Below, in pieces: positions 4,937 through 8,603 of a stretch of DNA of 8,603 nt. Numbering within the stretch: the stretch's first letter is position 1; every line of letters starts with the position of its first letter. Origin of the DNA: Zoogloeaceae bacterium (lineage in GTDB: Bacteria > Pseudomonadota > Gammaproteobacteria > Burkholderiales > Rhodocyclaceae); assembly GCA_015657735.1 (NCBI GenBank), contig SSSX01000073.1:1-8603 (forward strand), written 5' to 3'. The notes under the pieces are model-generated. The model did not search any database. It was not told the origin of the DNA and saw only the letters and a program-made list of their open reading frames with translations. The position numbers and the translations under genes were made by a program.

Positions 4937-5702
4937 GGAAGGTATCCTCCTGGCCGAGATAGGCCTCCTGGACGGCGATGCTGGCCTTGATCTGCGCCGG
5001 CGGACCCGATTCGAGCACCTGGCCGTTGACCATCACGGTGATGGTGTCGGCCACCGCGAAGACGGCGTCCATGTCGTGTTCGACGAGCAGGATGGCGCGG
5101 GTTTCGCGCAGCCGCCTGAGCACCTCGACCATCCGCGCCGATTCGTCCGACCCCATGCCGGCCAGCGGCTCGTCGAGGAGCAGCACCTGGGCGTCGGTGG
5201 CCAGCACCATCGCGATCTCCAGCTGGCGCTGCTCGCCGTGGCTGAGGATGCCGGCGGTGCGTTCGGCGCGGCCCGCCAGCCCGGCCTCGTCGATGCACGC
5301 CAGCGCCTTGTCGATCGCCCACTGCTGCTTCATGGCCTGGCTGAAAATGCGCCACGGCTGCTGGCGGCGCGACTGCGCCGCGAGGCGCACGTTCTCGAGC
5401 ACCGTAAACTTGGGGAAGATGTTGGTGCGCTGGTAGCTGCGCCCGATGCCAACCTGCGAGCGCTGCGCGGCGGTCAGGCCGGTGATGTCGCGGCCCTGGT
5501 AGCGGATCTGCCCCGAACTGGGCGGCAGGTCGCCCGACAGCATGTTGATGCAGGTCGATTTGCCCGCGCCGTTGGGGCCGAGCAGCGCGTGCAGCTTGCC
5601 CCGCTCGAGGGTCAGGCACACATCCTGGTTGGCGAGCAGGCCGCCGAAGCGGCGGGTGATCCGCTCGGCGACCAGCAGCGCGGCGTGGTGGGTGTCAGTC
5701 AT
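4929..5702 (-). CDS. livG: HAAT-family ABC transporter ATP-binding protein LivG
   Basis: A 257-residue cytoplasmic ATPase, partner of LivF. Walker A is GPNGAGKST (42-50), the Q-loop glutamine Q91 (GRSYQRTNIFP), the signature LSHGEQ (153-158), Walker B VLLLDE (173-178) with E178, and the H-switch VEHD with H209. All catalytic residues are intact. The longer middle helical part (about 90-130) and the C-terminal AYLG tail are typical of LivG. The ATG overlaps the livM stop by 8 bases (ATGACTGA), and GGAGG (5711-5715) lies eight bases upstream, so translation is probably coupled to livM. Together with LivF it should form the nucleotide-binding dimer. Confidence 0.96.
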   Translation of the reverse strand: MTDTHHAALLVAERITRRFGGLLANQDVCLTLERGKLHALLGPNGAGKSTCINMLSGDLPPSSGQIRYQGRDITGLTAAQRSQVGIGRSYQRTNIFPKFTVLENVRLAAQSRRQQPWRIFSQAMKQQWAIDKALACIDEAGLAGRAERTAGILSHGEQRQLEIAMVLATDAQVLLLDEPLAGMGSDESARMVEVLRRLRETRAILLVEHDMDAVFAVADTITVMVNGQVLESGPPAQIKASIAVQEAYLGQEDTFHV

Positions 5703-6657
5703 TGGCGGAACCTCCCTGAAGGGCGCGTTTGATACGGGCCGGAATCGCCGACAGGCCGCCCGGCAGGAACAGCACGGCGGCGACGATCACCAGCCCCATC
5801 GCCAGCTGCCAGTGCTTGGTCCACGCCGAAAACACCTCCTGCATCGCCACGAAGGCGAAGGCCCCGGCGATGGCCCCGACCAGATTGCCCATGCCGCCGA
5901 GGATCACCATCAGCAGCACGTTGCCCGACTGATGCCAGGACAGCAGCTCCGGCGTCACGAAGCCGAACACCACCGCGTACAGATAGCCGGCGATGCCGCC
6001 CAGCCCGCCGGCCAGTGCAAAGGCCGCCAGCTTGTAGCGGAAGGTGACGTAGCCGAGCGACTGCATGCGGTGCTCGTTGCTCTTGATGCCCACCAGCACG
6101 CGGCCGAAGGGCGACTGCAGCACGCGGCCGACGAAGAGATACACCAGCACCAGCATGGCGAGGATGAAGTAGTACAGATGGGTCGGATTGTCGAGATCGA
6201 AGGGCATGAAGCCGGCGATCTCCGCGGTCGGCTTCATGTTCACGTAGATGCCGTCCGAGCCACCGCCGAGCGGCGTGTCGTGAAAGGCGTAGAACGCCAT
6301 CTGGGCAAAGGCCAGCGTCACCATGATGAAGTAGATGCCCTTGGTGCGCAGCACGAACACGCCGATGACCAGCGCCGCCAGCGCCGCCGCGCCGACCGCC
6401 GCCGGCATCGTCAGCCACAGGCTGGCCGCCTCGTACTTGGGCGACATCAGCGCCACCGTGTAGGCGGCGATGCCGAAGTAGGCCGCATGGCCGAGACTGA
6501 CGAGTCCGGTGTAGCCGACCAGCAGGTCGAGGCTCATCGCGAAGATGGCCAGCACCAGCGTTTTGGCGATCAGTTCGGTGTAGAAATCGGCACCCGACAG
6601 CGGCACCAGGGCCAGGCCGCCGACGGCGGCCAGCTTGAGGACAAGGTCGTATCGCAT
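5695..6657 (-). CDS. livM: HAAT-family ABC transporter permease LivM
   Basis: A 320-residue inner-membrane permease with about 8-10 hydrophobic segments, starting MRYDLVLKLAAVGG. Family landmarks are the N-terminal SLDLLVGYTGLVSLGHAAYF block, the LRTKGIYFIMVTLAFAQM segment, and the cytoplasmic coupling region GRVLVGIKSNEHRMQSLGY, followed by YKLAAFALAGGLGGIAGYL. The GNVLLMVILGGMGNLVGAIAG motif near the C-terminus matches the LivH/LivM fold. The start at 6657 was chosen over an in-frame start at 6720 because the latter overlaps livH and reads as arginine- and cysteine-rich shadow sequence. GAAGGG (6666-6671) lies eight bases before the chosen ATG. It begins 4 bases after the livH stop and overlaps livG by 8 bases. 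Confidence 0.95.
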   Translation of the reverse strand: MRYDLVLKLAAVGGLALVPLSGADFYTELIAKTLVLAIFAMSLDLLVGYTGLVSLGHAAYFGIAAYTVALMSPKYEAASLWLTMPAAVGAAALAALVIGVFVLRTKGIYFIMVTLAFAQMAFYAFHDTPLGGGSDGIYVNMKPTAEIAGFMPFDLDNPTHLYYFILAMLVLVYLFVGRVLQSPFGRVLVGIKSNEHRMQSLGYVTFRYKLAAFALAGGLGGIAGYLYAVVFGFVTPELLSWHQSGNVLLMVILGGMGNLVGAIAGAFAFVAMQEVFSAWTKHWQLAMGLVIVAAVLFLPGGLSAIPARIKRALQGGSAND

Positions 6658-6661
6658 CGGA

Positions 6662-7528
6662 TCAGCCCTTCTTGAAAATGCCTTCGGGGCGCCACAGCAG
6701 CACCACCGCCATGACCACATAGACCACCATGCCCGACAGCTCGGGGATCAGGACCTTGCCGAAGGTGTCGACGAAACCGATGATCAGCGCCGCCACCAGC
6801 GCGCCCCACACCGACCCGATGCCGCCGATGACGACGATCACGAAGGAGATGATCAGCACGTGGCTGCCCATATTGGGGAAGACCGACGAGATCGGTGCGG
6901 CGAGCATGCCGGCCAGCGCCGCCAGCGCCACACCGAGGGCGAACACCACCCGGTAGATCATGTTGATGTTGATGCCAAGGGCCTCGACCATCACCCGGTC
7001 GTGGTTGCCGGCACGGATCATCATGCCCAGCCGTGTGCGCTGGATGACGAAATACAGCGCCACCGCCAGCACAATGCAGACCACCGAGATCACCAGCCGG
7101 TAGACCGGGTAGCTCAGCACGTCCGACAGCGGAATCGACGCGCTGAAGATCGCCGGGATGTCGACGCCGTGCACGTCGTCGCCGACCAGCAGGCTGCGCA
7201 GCTCCTCGAAGATCAGGATCAGGCCGTAGGTGAGCAGCACCTGTTCGAGGTGATCGCGCTTGTAGAGGTGCGAGAACAGCGCCCATTCGAGCAAGGCGCC
7301 GAAGGCCAGGGCCAGCGGAATCCCCAGCGCCAGGGCGGCAAACAGGCTGCCGGTGGCGCTGGTCAGGACGAAGGCCAGATAGGCGCCGATCATGTAGAAA
7401 CTGCCGTGCGCCAGATTGATGATGCCCATGATGCCGAACACCAGCGTCAGACCGCTTGCCACCAGGAATAGCAGCAGGCCGTACTGCAGCGAATTCAGCG
7501 TCTGGATCAGGAAGGAAGCAAAATCCAT
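6662..7528 (-). CDS. livH: HAAT-family ABC transporter permease LivH
   Basis: A 288-residue inner-membrane permease with about eight hydrophobic segments. Hallmarks are the N-terminal QYGLLLFLVASGLTLVFGIM and GIINLAHGSFYMIGAY (the conserved NLAHG motif), and the coupling-loop region QRTRLGMMIRAGNHDRVMVE followed by ALGINI. A C-terminal GGIGSVWGALVAALIIGFV block is also present. With LivM it should form the membrane channel. The ATG at 7528 is preferred over a GTG five codons earlier (7543). The strong ribosome-binding site GGAGGGG (7535-7541) lies six bases before the ATG and would fall inside the longer reading. A GC hairpin separates it from the binding-protein gene. Confidence 0.95.
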   Translation of the reverse strand: MDFASFLIQTLNSLQYGLLLFLVASGLTLVFGIMGIINLAHGSFYMIGAYLAFVLTSATGSLFAALALGIPLALAFGALLEWALFSHLYKRDHLEQVLLTYGLILIFEELRSLLVGDDVHGVDIPAIFSASIPLSDVLSYPVYRLVISVVCIVLAVALYFVIQRTRLGMMIRAGNHDRVMVEALGININMIYRVVFALGVALAALAGMLAAPISSVFPNMGSHVLIISFVIVVIGGIGSVWGALVAALIIGFVDTFGKVLIPELSGMVVYVVMAVVLLWRPEGIFKKG

Positions 7529-7534
7529 GACGAA

Positions 7535-7541
7535 CCCCTCC
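7535..7541 (-). promoter_or_regulatory. Ribosome-binding site that decides the livH start
   Basis: GGAGGGG on the minus strand lies six bases before the ATG at 7528. It is separated by one base from the hairpin at 7543-7567. It rules against the GTG at 7543, because the site would then lie within the coding sequence. Confidence 0.75.
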
Positions 7542-7542
7542 A

Positions 7543-7567
7543 CCCGGCCGCCGTGCGGGCGGCCGGG
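7543..7567 (-). promoter_or_regulatory. GC hairpin between the binding-protein gene and livH
   Basis: CCCGGCCGCC (7543-7552) pairs exactly with GGCGGCCGGG (7558-7567) around a 5-base loop. It lies between the binding-protein stop and the livH ribosome-binding site. No U-tract follows. Such hairpins commonly stabilise the upstream mRNA segment or cause partial termination, so that the binding protein is made in excess over the membrane parts. That role is inferred here. Confidence 0.6.
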
Positions 7568-7601
7568 CTGACGGAAGAAACAGGAAAACGGGCGTGGCGG
7601 C

Positions 7602-8603
7602 TTAGAGCTTGCAGCCGCGTGCCGGGTCGGCGAGGGCCTTGATCGGCGTGCCGATCACCTTGTTCTGGCCGCCCTGCACTTCGCGCAGGTAGATGTCCTG
7701 AACCGGGTTGTGGGCCCGGGACAACGTGAACGCACCGCGCGGGCTGTCGATCTTCGCCGCTTCCATGGCCTTGATGATCACATCCTTCTGCGTGATGTCG
7801 CCGTTGGCCGCGGTCAGGCCGGTGCGCAGCAGCTGCGCGGCGTCGTAGCCCTGCACGGCGTAGACGTCGGGCTGCAGCTTGTACGTTTTGGCGTAGCCAA
7901 GGCGGAAGGCGGCGTCCTTCTTGTTGTCGAGGCCGTCGGCGTAGTGCAGCGTGGTGAGCAGACCCTTGCCGGCGTCACCCATCGCATCGAGGGTGCCATC
8001 GGTCAGGAAGCCCGAAGCGTAGAGCGGGATGGAATTCCTGAGGCCCGCGGCGGCGTAGTCCTTGACGAACTTGGCGGCGCCGGCGCCGGCAAAGAAGACG
8101 AACACCGCATCCGGCTTGAGCGCCGCGATCTCGGTGAGGAAGGGCTGGAACTCGACGTTCGGGAACGGCAGCGTCATGTCCTTGAGCACCTTGCCGCCGC
8201 CCTGCTCGAAGGCCTCCTTGAACCCTTCGACGGCCTGCTGGCCGGCGGCGTACTTCCAGGTCAGCGTGACGATCTTCTTGTGACCCTTCTGGGCCGCGAC
8301 CTTGCCCATCGCGTAGGCCGGCTGCCAGTTCGAGAACGAGGAGCGGAACAGGGTCGGCGTGCACAGCGGGCCGGTCAGTTCGTCGGCGCCGGCGTTGGGA
8401 ACGATCAGCAGCGTCTTGTTCTCGCGGGCGACCTTGGCCATCGCCAGGGCGACGCCCGAATGGACGGTGCCGACCAGCACATCCACCTTGTCGCGCTTGA
8501 TCAGCTTGTTGGCGTTTTCGGTGGCCTTGGCCGGATCGGATTCGTCATCGACGGTGTAGTACTCGACATCGCGGCCGGCCAGCTTGCCGCCCTGCTCCGC
8601 GAC
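7602..8603 (-). CDS. HAAT-family periplasmic substrate-binding protein (5' end outside window)
   Basis: The frame is open from the right edge to the TAA at 7602, giving 333 visible residues. The signal peptide and roughly the first 50 residues, judged from the family length, are missing. It begins VAEQGGKLAGRDVEYYTVDD and contains VDVLVGTVHSGVALAMAKVA and LLIVPNAGADELTG. Downstream come FSNWQPAYAMG and the hinge-proximal KPDAVFVFFAGAGAAKFVKD, then DVYAVQGYDAAQLL near the C-terminus. This is the type I periplasmic binding fold (Peripla_BP_6) of LivJ/LivK-like proteins, which deliver ligand to LivHM. A GTG at 8486 is only an internal valine, not a start. The GTVHSG-type ligand loop belongs, as I recall, to a betaproteobacterial subgroup often next to aromatic-acid genes. 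The ligand cannot be told from sequence, so livK is not assigned. The single cysteine (GCKL end) is unpaired in the visible part. Confidence 0.93.
   Translation of the reverse strand, partial: VAEQGGKLAGRDVEYYTVDDESDPAKATENANKLIKRDKVDVLVGTVHSGVALAMAKVARENKTLLIVPNAGADELTGPLCTPTLFRSSFSNWQPAYAMGKVAAQKGHKKIVTLTWKYAAGQQAVEGFKEAFEQGGGKVLKDMTLPFPNVEFQPFLTEIAALKPDAVFVFFAGAGAAKFVKDYAAAGLRNSIPLYASGFLTDGTLDAMGDAGKGLLTTLHYADGLDNKKDAAFRLGYAKTYKLQPDVYAVQGYDAAQLLRTGLTAANGDITQKDVIIKAMEAAKIDSPRGAFTLSRAHNPVQDIYLREVQGGQNKVIGTPIKALADPARGCKL

Noticed and set aside
5542..6675. Plus-strand frame of 377 codons over livM
   Set aside because: It is antisense to livM, with a His/Gln/Arg-rich composition typical of a reversed hydrophobic membrane gene. 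No domain or ribosome-binding site supports it.
6658..6720. Upstream livM start at 6720
   Set aside because: It would add a Trp/Cys/Arg-rich peptide overlapping livH; the ATG at 6657 has its own ribosome-binding site and fits the family.
6635..7471. Plus-strand frame of 278 codons over livH
   Set aside because: It is antisense to livH, with extreme His/Asp/Gln content, the mirror image of membrane-protein codons.

Overview
The window is a GC-rich chromosomal segment, most likely from a betaproteobacterium of the Azoarcus/Thauera/Aromatoleum (Rhodocyclales) type. This placement is inferred from the style of the Rho, FdxA, FadD and HAAT-transporter proteins as I remember those families; no database search was possible. 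Almost everything in it is recognisable core or transport gene content. I found no phage, insertion sequence, CRISPR array or toxin-antitoxin module.

Left part (1-1259, all minus strand): the first 26 codons of a FadD-type long-chain acyl-CoA synthetase run off the left edge. Upstream of it are a two-CBS-domain protein and a 7Fe-8S ferredoxin (fdxA). The gaps between them (79-282 and 739-935) hold hairpins without U-tracts and two interrupted dyads that could be operators.

Middle part (1260-3580, plus strand): a gene-free divergent region of 370 bases separates fdxA from trxA (thioredoxin 1). trxA is followed by a structured, C-rich leader and then rho, a 419-residue transcription terminator whose key residues match E. 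coli numbering. The leader has a 13-bp bulged hairpin and a 41-base stretch with 27 C and only one G. That is the composition of a Rho-loading (rut) site and suggests autogenous control. rho ends in a textbook intrinsic terminator, followed by a tRNA-Leu (anticodon UAG) gene.

Right part (3589-8603, minus strand): a complete HAAT-family (branched-chain amino acid type) ABC uptake operon, read right to left. It comprises a periplasmic binding protein (5' end off the window), a GC hairpin, permeases livH and livM, ATPases livG and livF, and a final gene for a hemerythrin-like di-iron HHE protein. Genes are 4 bases apart or overlap by 8 bases, so the transporter subunits are probably translationally coupled. 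The hemerythrin gene lies 26 bases after livF with its own strong ribosome-binding site and is the one unexpected cargo. The transported substrate cannot be read from the sequence; in this group such operons import amino acids or aromatic acids.

No clearly new biological system is visible. The points most worth a second look are the rho leader, the hemerythrin gene appended to the transporter operon, and the perfect 16-bp palindrome upstream of trxA.
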